Assembly (NCBI RefSeq): GCF_965198245.1
Contig: NZ_OZ240249.1
Span: 868,001-932,000 of the forward strand
Reading direction: 5' to 3'
DNA length: 64,000 bases
Source of the DNA: Poriferisodalis sp965198245
GTDB taxonomy: Bacteria > Actinomycetota > Acidimicrobiia > Acidimicrobiales > Poriferisodalaceae
The notes under the pieces were generated by a model. It ran no database searches, had not been told where the DNA came from, and was given only the letters and a program-made list of their open reading frames with translations. Shown in pieces: positions 1 to 7,901 of this stretch; position 1 is the first letter of the stretch, and each line of letters begins with the position of its first letter. Made by a program: the position numbers and the translations under genes.

Positions 1-240
1 TTGCAGGCGACTGGTCAGATTTTCTGCCTCGCAGCGTCAGCGGAGGAGATAGTCAGCAGACTTCGACCTGACTTGCAGAGCCGCCCGCGACCTCTCCTCG
101 CTGGTGGTGACCTTTCTGTACAAGTGGCGCAGTTGCTGGCTGAACGAGCAGTTGGCTATGGGCAGTTCGAACAGGTGCCGACAGACGGGCGCGAGCCGCA
201 GGACATCGCCGCGGACATCATCGGGCGCCTCGAGGTCTGA
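1..240 (+). CDS. aroK: Shikimate kinase-like protein, C-terminal fragment (5' end outside window)
   Basis: The frame is open from the first base and ends at a TGA at 238-240, giving the last 79 residues of a longer protein. The RPLLAG block, the AELLAER-type helix with a following tyrosine, and the end pattern (T-D-G-R-x-P-x-D-I-A) match the lid and C-terminus of shikimate kinases, which phosphorylate shikimate with ATP in aromatic amino acid synthesis. The P-loop half is not in the window, so the call rests on the tail alone. The first codon TTG is simply where the window begins, not a supported start. Another small P-loop kinase is possible. Confidence 0.6.
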   Translation: MQATGQIFCLAASAEEIVSRLRPDLQSRPRPLLAGGDLSVQVAQLLAERAVGYGQFEQVPTDGREPQDIAADIIGRLEV

Positions 241-294
241 CTCACGTCAGCACGGTGTCAGAGGTTGTTCAGGCTGGCACGATGCCCGGACCGC

Positions 295-1518
295 TCAGTC
301 GGAGGCGACGACCCCGCGCTCGGTCAGGTCGGCGATCTCCTCGGCGTCGAGACCCAGCACGTCCGACAACACCTCGACGGTGTGCTCGCCGGCTCGCGGC
401 GCAGGGCCGCGCACACCCACGTCGGGGGCATTGTGCATGCGGAACGGGGCGGCGATGGTCTCGAAGTCGCCAGCTTTTGGGTGGTGAATGGTCTCGAAGG
501 CGCCTGTCGCTCGTACCTGCGGATCCTGCACCGCCGATGCGGTGTCGTTGATCGGCGCCCAGATGCAGTGGTGCTCGTCGAGACGGGGCATCCAGTACTC
601 GGACGGCTTCGACTTCAGGGTGTCTTCGATGTCGGCCACAAGGGCACCCATTGCCCGGAACCGCTGCCGCCCAGTCTCGTAGTCGGGGTTCTCCAGCAGG
701 TCTTCGCGCTCGATGGCCCGGCAGAAGCGTGGCCAGGCGTTGCCCGTATCGGGCATCGTGAAGTGAATCCACCGGCCATCACCGCACTCGAATGCCTCGA
801 GCATCGGGGAGAGCCCTCGATCCCGCGGGCGCTCGGTGTTGGGGCGCCCGTCCACCAGCGAGGTCGAGAGGTCGATTGCAATCGTCCAAGCAGCGGTACG
901 AAGCAGCGACGACTCCACGACTTGTCCTTCGCCGGAGACGTCGCGGGCGCGTAGACCCGCCATGATCGCGCCGAAGAAGGCCAAGCTGGTGGTGTGGTCG
1001 CCTTGGCCCGGGCGGGCGTGAGGAGGCATTCCACCGGGCGGGGTAGAAGCTCCGTACAACCCAGAGCGTGAGAAAAACGCCGTGACGTCATAGCCAGGCC
1101 GGTCAATCTCGTCGCCCACTTCGCCGTAGCCCGACAGCAGGCCGATCACCAGGTCGGGCTTCATGGCCAGCAAATCGTCGGTATTGAGGCCGAAACGATC
1201 TCGACGCTCGGGCAGCAGGTTCATGACCACGACATCGGACACCGCCACGAGGCGACGGGCAATGGCTGAGCCGTCGGGATCGTCCAGATTCAGCTGGATC
1301 GACTGCTTGCCGCGGTTGATGAACTGGAAGGCCACATCAGGGTTGTGAACGCCCTCGGGCACCTTCGCCTGCTTCATCAGGCCGCGGATCGGGTCGCCGC
1401 CGATGGCTTCGACTTTGATCACTTCGGCCCCGAGATCGGCCATGATCGCGACGGCCGAGGGCGCAGCGGCAAAGTTCGCGAACTCGGTGACCCGGATTCC
1501 TTCGAGCGGTGATGTCAT
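295..1518 (-). CDS. Family III CoA-transferase (CaiB/BaiF) with Glu at the catalytic Asp position
   Basis: A 407-aa protein of usual length for CaiB/BaiF CoA-transferases, which move CoA between carboxylic acids through an aspartyl-CoA thioester. Seen: an N-terminal block ending in ADLGAEVIKVE, the GYG-x-x-G region and a C-terminal LGLDAEEI tail typical of the family. The start at 1518 (MTSPLEG) is preceded by AGGGG about 9 nt upstream; a longer reading frame to 1581 has no such site. Odd: in the segment GQVVESSLL the family's catalytic Asp (usually GQxVDxS) appears as Glu, so activity may be altered. It faces away from the Suc/Fer-like gene's start and stands alone; the natural substrate cannot be told. 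Confidence 0.85.
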   Translation of the reverse strand: MTSPLEGIRVTEFANFAAAPSAVAIMADLGAEVIKVEAIGGDPIRGLMKQAKVPEGVHNPDVAFQFINRGKQSIQLNLDDPDGSAIARRLVAVSDVVVMNLLPERRDRFGLNTDDLLAMKPDLVIGLLSGYGEVGDEIDRPGYDVTAFFSRSGLYGASTPPGGMPPHARPGQGDHTTSLAFFGAIMAGLRARDVSGEGQVVESSLLRTAAWTIAIDLSTSLVDGRPNTERPRDRGLSPMLEAFECGDGRWIHFTMPDTGNAWPRFCRAIEREDLLENPDYETGRQRFRAMGALVADIEDTLKSKPSEYWMPRLDEHHCIWAPINDTASAVQDPQVRATGAFETIHHPKAGDFETIAAPFRMHNAPDVGVRGPAPRAGEHTVEVLSDVLGLDAEEIADLTERGVVASD

Positions 1519-1632
1519 CGCAATTGCCCCTTGTGAGTCGTGATCCGGAGAGTCCCGGTTTGCCCGATCGCGACTCGGCAAGGCTAGATCGCCCGACTCG
1601 CAGCTGTCCCGACGGACGATCCGCTGAAGCCC

Positions 1633-2715
1633 TTAGTGCTCCCGAACGCCGGTGACCATGAACTCCGTCGCTGGCTTGGCCGGACGGCCTCCGAGCGCGC
1701 GGCAGGTGATCGTCGGCACGGTCCGCCCGGCCACCACCGACACCGTCCACGCGCGTTCCGCCTCCGCTGCGATGACATCGACGTCCCAACCGTTTGCTGC
1801 GGGTCTGAAGCTGACAGTGCGGGCCATGTCTTCGAGCGGCCAGCCGACTTGGGTGAACACGGCGCGCTCAGCGACTTGCGCGGGCCCAGTAGCTGCCCCC
1901 CACCATCCCCTGCAGCGGGGCGCCAACGCCGAGGCGTCAGCGGTTCGGTCGAGGATGGCAGCGATTTCGCCCGCCTCGATGCTGGCCCACATCCGGCCGT
2001 CGGGCAGCGTCATCGCCGTCGGTGCGAAGCGGTGACCTCCGGTGTGGCTGACGCGATAAACGGAGACTCGTCCGCCGGCGGTCGGCGCGCCGGCGTACGG
2101 TTCATCGACGTCGGAGTCGCGGTACGCACGCAACACTGCTTCAAAATCGGCCGCAAGGCGGGTGCCTTCACTGCCGCAGCACACGTCGTGACTTCCTTGG
2201 GTGCACACGAGCACGGCCCGCTCGCCCTCGGTGTGTCCGAACGAGACGAACCCCTCCCCGTCCGGGATCGGCTCCGATGGCATTCGGCTTGCCAGGTGCT
2301 CGAACAGCTGGCGCAGACCGGCGGCGCCGTCAGCTTCGCAGTACGCCGTTTGCGTTCCCGCACCCACGCGCCAATGCAGCACAACAGGGATCCTGTCCGC
2401 CCGACTGCGTTCATCCGGTGGCACAACAGCGAGCACCCGTGTCGGGCCCATCGCCAGATCCGTCATCGGCCTGAAGCCCTCGAGCAGCCCGCTTGCGAAC
2501 ACAGGCTTCGGCCATGGCAGTGGCATCTCCACTAGCGCCACAGCATCCGCCGAAATGGAAGTGCCGCCGGGATCGCTGCCGATGGCCGAAGCGTGGGCGG
2601 CACAGCGTGGCGCCTCGTCATCTGCCGGCAAGAGCGCCAAGACCTCTGGGGCCAGGGGCGGCACGGCCATCGGCATGCCCTGCTGAGGCATTCCGGCTGC
2701 CGGTACCGATGACAT
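1633..2715 (-). CDS. Sucrase/ferredoxin-like family protein
   Basis: A 360-aa protein with the hallmarks of the Suc_Fer-like family, thioredoxin-fold [2Fe-2S] ferredoxins: a cysteine motif CTQGSHDVCCG near the centre and the block SHTGGHRFAPT followed by LPDGRMWA. Start chosen at 2715 (MSSVPAAG) because the longer frame to 2784 would enter the leader of the divergent neighbour. The role is likely electron transfer, but no partner is evident in the window. The product is probably cytosolic; no signal peptide or membrane segment is seen. Family assignment is firm, biological function unknown. Confidence 0.8.
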   Translation of the reverse strand: MSSVPAAGMPQQGMPMAVPPLAPEVLALLPADDEAPRCAAHASAIGSDPGGTSISADAVALVEMPLPWPKPVFASGLLEGFRPMTDLAMGPTRVLAVVPPDERSRADRIPVVLHWRVGAGTQTAYCEADGAAGLRQLFEHLASRMPSEPIPDGEGFVSFGHTEGERAVLVCTQGSHDVCCGSEGTRLAADFEAVLRAYRDSDVDEPYAGAPTAGGRVSVYRVSHTGGHRFAPTAMTLPDGRMWASIEAGEIAAILDRTADASALAPRCRGWWGAATGPAQVAERAVFTQVGWPLEDMARTVSFRPAANGWDVDVIAAEAERAWTVSVVAGRTVPTITCRALGGRPAKPATEFMVTGVREH

Positions 2716-2850
2716 CGGGCCAGCATAGGAAGCCGCTTCGCACCGGGTCGGATGACGGCTCGCCCCCGCAGGGGTCCGTCCCAAGATGTCGATGACGCAT
2801 CACCGGGTCGCGGCTACGGCATAAGGCAGGCCCGCGGTAGGTTCAGGTTC

Positions 2851-4386
2851 ATGCCGTGGTGGCTGTGGGGGCTGATCATCGTCGGGGCTTTTCTGGTGTT
2901 CGTGTTCATTCACGACAGCTTTCAGAAGCGCCACTCGATTCTGCGCACCTATCCCGTCATCGGTCATCTCCGTTTCTTTCTGGAGAAGATCGGCCCGGAA
3001 TTGCGCCAGTACATCGTCGCCCACAACGAAGAGGAGCGGCCGTTCAACCGGGACGAACGCCGCTGGGTCTACTCAACCGCCAAGCAGCAAAACACCTACT
3101 TCGGGTTCGGCACCGATGATGAGATCGACAAGCCCGGCCACATCACGTTTCGCCACAGCCCCTTCCCGCTCGGCCGGGATGTGCCCCCGGACGCGCCGAT
3201 CCCCTGCGGCAAGGTCATGGGCGGCTGGCGGGATCGGGCCAAGGCATACCGGCCGGCTTCGGTGGTCAACATCTCCGCCATGAGCTTCGGTTCGCTGTCG
3301 GGTCCGGCGATCGCGGCGCTCAACCGCGGGGCCCAGATGGCTGGCTGCACGCACAACACCGGCGAGGGAGGCGTGTCGAAGCACCACCGCAACGGTGGCG
3401 ACCTCGTCTATCAGATGGGTACCGGCTATTTCGGGTGTCGCAACCCTGACGGCACGTTCTCGATGGACCGTCTGCTGGAAACGGTCGAATCAGCACCGGT
3501 GCGTGCCATCGAGGTGAAGCTGTCCCAGGGAGCCAAGCCCGGCGTCGGCGGCCTGCTGCCTGCGGCAAAGGTGAGCCCCGAGATCGCAGCGGCCCGCGGT
3601 GTCCCGATCGGCGAGGACGTGGTGAGTCCCAGCCGGCACTCCGCATTCGGCTCGGTCGTCGAGCTTGTGAACTTCGTGGAGGAAGTGGCAGGGGCAACCG
3701 GCCTCCCTGTGGGCATCAAGTCGGCCATCGGCCAGGAGGCCTTTTGGACCGAGTTGGCCCAGCACATGGCCCAGACCCGCCGCGGTCCGGATTTTGTGAC
3801 GGTCGATGGCGCCGAGGGCGGCACTGGTGCAGGACCCTTGGTGTTTACCGATCACGTAGCACTGCCGTTCTGGCGGGCGTTCGGAGTCGTGCATCGGGCG
3901 TTCGGCGAAGCTGGGCTGACCGACGAGATCGTCATGATTGGCTCGGCCAAGCTCGGCTTTCCCGCCCAGGCGGCGCTTGCCTTCAACATCGGCGTCGACA
4001 TGATCGGCGTCGCACGTGAGCCGATGATGGCGATCGGGTGCATTCAGGCTCAGCGGTGTCACACCGACCACTGCCCGACGGGCGTGGCGACGCAGAACAA
4101 GTGGCTCTCGCGGGGGCTCGATCCGACGAACAAGAGCGTCCGGTTGGCGAACTACATCATCGGGCTTCGCAAGGAGCTCTTCCGTCTCGCTGATGCGTGC
4201 GGGGTGGAGCATCCAGGATTGATCGGTGCCGACAATGTGAACGTGGTGAGCCCCTTCGGCGATCTCGTTCCGGCGCACCATGCGTTCGGCGTTCACCAGG
4301 AGCGGACCCACAGCCCGGCTCGCATCGCGGGGCTGCGGCGGGCAGTTTGCGCCGACGGCGAGCCCGGAATCGACGAGCGCGCATAA
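2851..4386 (+). CDS. FMN-binding glutamate synthase family protein with N-terminal membrane anchor
   Basis: The 511-aa product starts with a single membrane helix (residues about 3-21, WWLWGLIIVGAFLVFVF) followed by a domain like the FMN-binding central domain of glutamate synthase. Evidence includes the SGPAIAALNRGAQ segment, GAKPGVGGLLPAAKV, the DGAEGGTGAGPL phosphate-binding loop and CHTDHCPTGVATQ, whose cysteines suggest an Fe-S site. There is no glutaminase domain, so this is a stand-alone membrane-tethered oxidoreductase rather than GltB. ATG 2851 was preferred because earlier frame-consistent starts overlap the divergent gene. Length and architecture match a widespread family whose substrate is not known. 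Confidence 0.85.
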   Translation: MPWWLWGLIIVGAFLVFVFIHDSFQKRHSILRTYPVIGHLRFFLEKIGPELRQYIVAHNEEERPFNRDERRWVYSTAKQQNTYFGFGTDDEIDKPGHITFRHSPFPLGRDVPPDAPIPCGKVMGGWRDRAKAYRPASVVNISAMSFGSLSGPAIAALNRGAQMAGCTHNTGEGGVSKHHRNGGDLVYQMGTGYFGCRNPDGTFSMDRLLETVESAPVRAIEVKLSQGAKPGVGGLLPAAKVSPEIAAARGVPIGEDVVSPSRHSAFGSVVELVNFVEEVAGATGLPVGIKSAIGQEAFWTELAQHMAQTRRGPDFVTVDGAEGGTGAGPLVFTDHVALPFWRAFGVVHRAFGEAGLTDEIVMIGSAKLGFPAQAALAFNIGVDMIGVAREPMMAIGCIQAQRCHTDHCPTGVATQNKWLSRGLDPTNKSVRLANYIIGLRKELFRLADACGVEHPGLIGADNVNVVSPFGDLVPAHHAFGVHQERTHSPARIAGLRRAVCADGEPGIDERA

Positions 4387-4448
4387 GAGGCCGCGCGGAT
4401 AGGTGACGTCTCGGAAAGCTGCTGTCGAGCGTTCTTTGTGCAAATTTG

Positions 4449-4463
4449 CCGCCTGCGGCGGCA
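4449..4463. terminator. Short GC hairpin downstream of the glutamate synthase-like gene
   Basis: GCCGCC-tgc-GGCGGC forms a perfect 6-bp stem with a 3-nt loop, followed by a short ATTTCT stretch. It lies in the 239-bp gap between the glutamate synthase-like gene and the PhyH gene and could end transcription, but the T-run is weak. Nothing else recognisable is seen in this gap. Confidence 0.3.
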
Positions 4464-4625
4464 TTTCTGCGCAAAGTCGAGAACGGCGGGGCTGCCCGGC
4501 ATCGCCGCCTATCTGCTCAGACTCTCAGCAGAGCCTGATTCGCTGGCAGAATCTGTCTCATCGACGTCGCCTGCGGAATCGGCCGGAGCCGGACCCCGCG
4601 GGATAGCTCGTGACGGGAGACAACG

Positions 4626-5462
4626 ATGAGTCGACAGCAGGTGCTTGAAGCAGCCAGGGCCCGCATTACCGCAGAGCACAAGGCAACGTTCGAAGCCGAG
4701 GGAGTTGTCAAGGTCAGCGGTGCTGTGGGCGACGACTGGATCGAGCGGGTGCTCGAGGTTGCCGACAAGCAGTTGCGCGATCCCGGCAAGTGGGTGTCCG
4801 ACACCAACCCCGGCGCGAGCTCGAACCGGCTGTTCACCACGCGATACCGCTGGCAGGAAGATCCTGTGATCGGCGGCTTCGTCTTCGACTCGGGCATGGC
4901 GCAGATGGCAGCCGAACTCATGGGATCGTCGTCAGCACGGTTCTATTTCGATCATCTGCTCATCAAGGAACCGCGGACCGCGAACCCCACACCATGGCAT
5001 CAGGACATCCCGTACTGGCCCTTCATGGGCAAGCAGATCTGCTCTTCGTGGGTGGCGATGACGCCGGTGACCGTCGCAGAGAGCTCGCTGGAATTCGTGC
5101 GCGGCTCGCACAGCTGGGATGCGTACTACGCGCCCGAGTCGTTCGACGGCTCGAAGGGCTTCATGGCCGACTTTGAAGGCGAGAAGATGCCCGACGTCGA
5201 GGCTGATCGTGCCAGCTACGACATCGTCGGCTTCGACGTCGAGCCCGGCGACGCATTGTTCTTCTCGTCGTGGATCATTCACGGCTCGCCTGGCAATGCC
5301 GGCGACCACCGGCGTGTGGCGTTGTCCACCCGCTGGCTGGGCGACGATGCGGTGTGGTACCCGCATCCGGGCTGCGACCCCATCGTCTCTGACGACGACA
5401 CGATCGCCGTGGCAGGCGAGTATCCGGCCGACGACAACCGGTTCCCTCTCGTCGCTGCCTAG
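4626..5462 (+). CDS. Phytanoyl-CoA dioxygenase (PhyH) family protein
   Basis: A 278-aa Fe(II)/2-oxoglutarate-dependent oxygenase. The iron ligands can be placed: H125 and D127 in WHQDIPYWP, and H219 in WIIHGSPGN, with a nearby HRR pair that could supply the 2-oxoglutarate-binding arginine. GGGAG lies about 8 nt before ATG 4626. Length is normal for PhyH proteins that hydroxylate acyl-CoAs or small natural products; the substrate cannot be told from sequence. The last three bases, TAG at 5460-5462, coincide with the left target duplication of the IS1182-type element, so the insertion left the protein intact but cut the gene off from its native downstream region. Confidence 0.9.
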   Translation: MSRQQVLEAARARITAEHKATFEAEGVVKVSGAVGDDWIERVLEVADKQLRDPGKWVSDTNPGASSNRLFTTRYRWQEDPVIGGFVFDSGMAQMAAELMGSSSARFYFDHLLIKEPRTANPTPWHQDIPYWPFMGKQICSSWVAMTPVTVAESSLEFVRGSHSWDAYYAPESFDGSKGFMADFEGEKMPDVEADRASYDIVGFDVEPGDALFFSSWIIHGSPGNAGDHRRVALSTRWLGDDAVWYPHPGCDPIVSDDDTIAVAGEYPADDNRFPLVAA

Positions 5463-7179
5463 GAGACTGCTGAGCAAGTGGTTTGTGGTGTCGCTGTTTT
5501 GGGGCGTGGGGGCGGCGGCGCGGTGGCGGGCGGGCTGGTTGGGGCGTTGTCGGTGTGGGCGTGCTGGCTGGTTGTTCAGGCGGTGGCCCAGTTGGTGCCG
5601 TTGTGGTGGAGTCCGAGGTTGGCGAGGCGTCCCAGGTTGACGGCTGCGGCGCGCAGTCTCAGCCAGTGCCGGTTGTTGTCGGCGCCGCGGTAGGGGCATC
5701 TTCGGGCTCGGCGGACGATCCACGCGATGGTTCTTTCGGCCATGGGCCGATGCGTGCGGTAGGCGTGCTGGAACGCTTCGGTGCGAGCCTGGGCGCGTGC
5801 TGCTTTGAGCAGGTCGTGGTGGGGGTTGACCTTGAGGGTGCGCCCGTGCTTGGCGGTGGTGCAGCGGTCCCTGTGGGGGCAGGCTCGGCAGTGTCGGCCG
5901 AAGCTGGCGTTGCCTTTGGGAGTGATGTTCACGGTGACGGCGGCGGGGCAGGTCACGGTGCCGCAGAAGCGGCCGCTGTGGGGGTCGATGCTGTAGCCGA
6001 TGTCGAAGTCGTCGATGCTGTAGCCGCCTTCGACAGCAGTGTTCAGCGGCGGCGGCTTGATCACCGCGTCCATCTCGGCTGCTCGCAGGTCGGCTCTCAG
6101 CGTGCCGGTGCCATAGGCGCTGTCGGCGAGCACCGTGATGCCGGCGGGCTCGTCGGCGAGCAGTCCCATCGCGGCGTCGGCGTCGCCGGTGTCGCCGGCA
6201 GACAGATCAGCCGCGGTGACCAGACCAGTGTCGGGCTCGGCGGCGATGTGGGCCTTGTAGCCGTCGCGGTAGCTGTGGGCGGTCTTGTGAGTGTGACGCG
6301 ACTGGGGATCCACAACCGAGATCACCCGGCCGGTCGCGGTTCTGCGGGCGATCCGCCACCGGCCCGGCTCCCCGGCGGGCTCCACGTCCTGGCCCGCGAC
6401 CAGCCCCAACAGGCCCACCGCGTCGCCCTGGGCCGCGTCGAGGTCGAGGTCCCCCGCTGCGCCGATCAGATCCAACGCGTCGTCGACCAGCTCAGACACC
6501 AGCCGCTCCATGTCGGCGGGATCGGACCAGTCCACCTCGGGCCCCGCGGGGTCGAGATTGCGTTCGCGCACCGGGACCTCGCCCAGGTCGGGCGCCAGCT
6601 TGCGGACCCGACGGATCTGCACCCTCAGCATCGTGACGGTGTCCTGGCGGGCCACCGCGTCGTCGAGCACCGTCGAGTCCAAAACACGTCTGGACCTGCC
6701 AGCAACAGCGCCGCTGAGAGCGATCAGCTCGCGCACCGCGTCGAAGATCCGGTCCGCGCGGTCGCTTGCGCGCAGCTTGTTGCGCCACAGCGTCAGCACC
6801 GTGTGATGGAACCCCTCATCGGTCAACGCCAGCCCCGCCGCGGCCTTCCACGCCACATCAGTCCGCAACCGCCGACACGCTTCACGGTCCGACAGGCCCT
6901 CCAAAGCCTGCAGCACCATCACCGCAGCGATCACCTCGCCCGGCACCGACGGACGGCCCCGCCCCGACGCGAACAGATCCTCGAACAACTCGTCGCCGAA
7001 CAGCCGGCCACGATGCTCGGCCAACAACGCATGCACCGACCCCGGCGGCACAAGATGCCCGCACACCGCCGCCGCGTCCAACAACACCCGATCCTGATCC
7101 GCTGAGCCCTGCACCCCGACATTGTCCCGCGCGCCCCCACCCCGCACGCGGAAATCGCGCCCAATAAATCAGCAGTCTC
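5463..7179 (-). mobile_element. IS1182-family insertion sequence, 1717 bp
   Basis: The element is bounded by a perfect inverted repeat: positions 5459-5473 read CTAGGAGACTGCTGA and 7169-7183 is its exact reverse complement. As CTAG is itself a palindrome, CTAG at 5459-5462 and 7180-7183 is most simply a 4-bp target duplication, leaving 11-bp terminal repeats (GAGACTGCTGA). Further inward the ends stay partly alike. It holds a single transposase gene on the minus strand. Rejoining the flanks gives the PhyH stop codon followed directly by CTGCCGGGCGG. The alternative, a 15-bp repeat with no duplication, cannot be excluded. Confidence 0.85.
5576..7114 (-). CDS. IS1182-family transposase
   Basis: A 512-aa DDE transposase of the IS1182 type. 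The N-terminus (QGSADQDRVLLDAAAVCGHL, then a DELFEDLF region and GRPSVPGEV) is characteristic. Candidate catalytic residues are Asp in VLDSTVLDD, Asp in VLADSAYGTG and Glu in HRPMAERTIAW. A cysteine cluster, CRACPHRDRC, lies between the last two, as is common in the family. Start taken as GTG 7114, matching the usual family N-terminus; an in-frame upstream start at 7147 adds 11 residues. The frame is uninterrupted, so the element may be active. Confidence 0.92.
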   Translation of the reverse strand: MQGSADQDRVLLDAAAVCGHLVPPGSVHALLAEHRGRLFGDELFEDLFASGRGRPSVPGEVIAAVMVLQALEGLSDREACRRLRTDVAWKAAAGLALTDEGFHHTVLTLWRNKLRASDRADRIFDAVRELIALSGAVAGRSRRVLDSTVLDDAVARQDTVTMLRVQIRRVRKLAPDLGEVPVRERNLDPAGPEVDWSDPADMERLVSELVDDALDLIGAAGDLDLDAAQGDAVGLLGLVAGQDVEPAGEPGRWRIARRTATGRVISVVDPQSRHTHKTAHSYRDGYKAHIAAEPDTGLVTAADLSAGDTGDADAAMGLLADEPAGITVLADSAYGTGTLRADLRAAEMDAVIKPPPLNTAVEGGYSIDDFDIGYSIDPHSGRFCGTVTCPAAVTVNITPKGNASFGRHCRACPHRDRCTTAKHGRTLKVNPHHDLLKAARAQARTEAFQHAYRTHRPMAERTIAWIVRRARRCPYRGADNNRHWLRLRAAAVNLGRLANLGLHHNGTNWATA

Positions 7180-7223
7180 CTAGCTGCCGGGCGGTTTCGC
7201 GGGGGCGCAGTAGCGTCGGCGGC

Positions 7224-7808
7224 ATGGCCTACCCAGCATCAGTCAGCGTCGAGACACCCGATCGGGTCGCCAATTGGCGACCCCTCGTCCACTGGCTCCT
7301 GCTCATTCCGCACCTCATCATCTTCGAGGTGTTGCAAAACGTCGCGTGGTTGCTCAACGTGGTCGGCTGGGTCGCGATCGTCTTCACGGGCAAGCTGCCC
7401 AAGGGCCTGGCGGACTTCCAATCCATGTATCTCCGCTACAGCATTCGCCTGTACGCCTACTTCGACTTCTTGCATGAGCAGTACCCACCGTTCGCGTTCG
7501 ACATGACGTCCGCAGATCCAGGCGGAACACCAGTCTCGGCCGGCCTCGAGCCCCAGCTGACTAATCGCAATCGCCTCACCGTGGCGTTTCGGCTGATCTT
7601 GGCGATCCCGGCTGCGGTCTTTGTGGTGGTCACTGGTCTCATCACGACGGTGCTGGTTGTGCTCGGATTCTTCGCGGTGCTGTTCACGGGCCGCTGGCCC
7701 GCTGGCATGCGAGGTTGGGTCGTCTCCTGGCATGGCGTCAGCCTCCGCTTCAACGCCTACCTGCACCTGCTGACCGACCAGTACCCGCCGTTCAGCCTCG
7801 ACGCCTAG
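7224..7808 (+). CDS. DUF4389 domain membrane protein with internal duplication
   Basis: A 194-aa integral membrane protein built from two related halves. Each has a hydrophobic pair of helices (around residues 18-50 and 113-147), a FTGKLPKG or FTGRWPAG turn, then an R-x-x-A-Y-x-x-x-L-x-x-x-Q-Y-P-P-F end, which is the DUF4389 signature. Function is unknown. The start ATG 7224 follows the IS1182 right end by about 40 bp, so its native upstream region may have been separated from it by the insertion. It is convergent with nothing; the next gene on the same strand begins 93 bp downstream. Confidence 0.8.
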   Translation: MAYPASVSVETPDRVANWRPLVHWLLLIPHLIIFEVLQNVAWLLNVVGWVAIVFTGKLPKGLADFQSMYLRYSIRLYAYFDFLHEQYPPFAFDMTSADPGGTPVSAGLEPQLTNRNRLTVAFRLILAIPAAVFVVVTGLITTVLVVLGFFAVLFTGRWPAGMRGWVVSWHGVSLRFNAYLHLLTDQYPPFSLDA

Positions 7809-7901
7809 GCGGCACTCAGACCGCAATCCAGCTCCCGGCGGTCGACCCGGTGACGGGGCTACCGTGCGGGCGATGAGCGAGGCCCAAGGTGTGTAACAGC
7901 G

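Noticed and set aside
5483..7105. A 540-codon plus-strand frame across the IS1182 element
   Set aside because: It is antisense to the transposase, has low-complexity Gly/Val/Arg content and no motifs.
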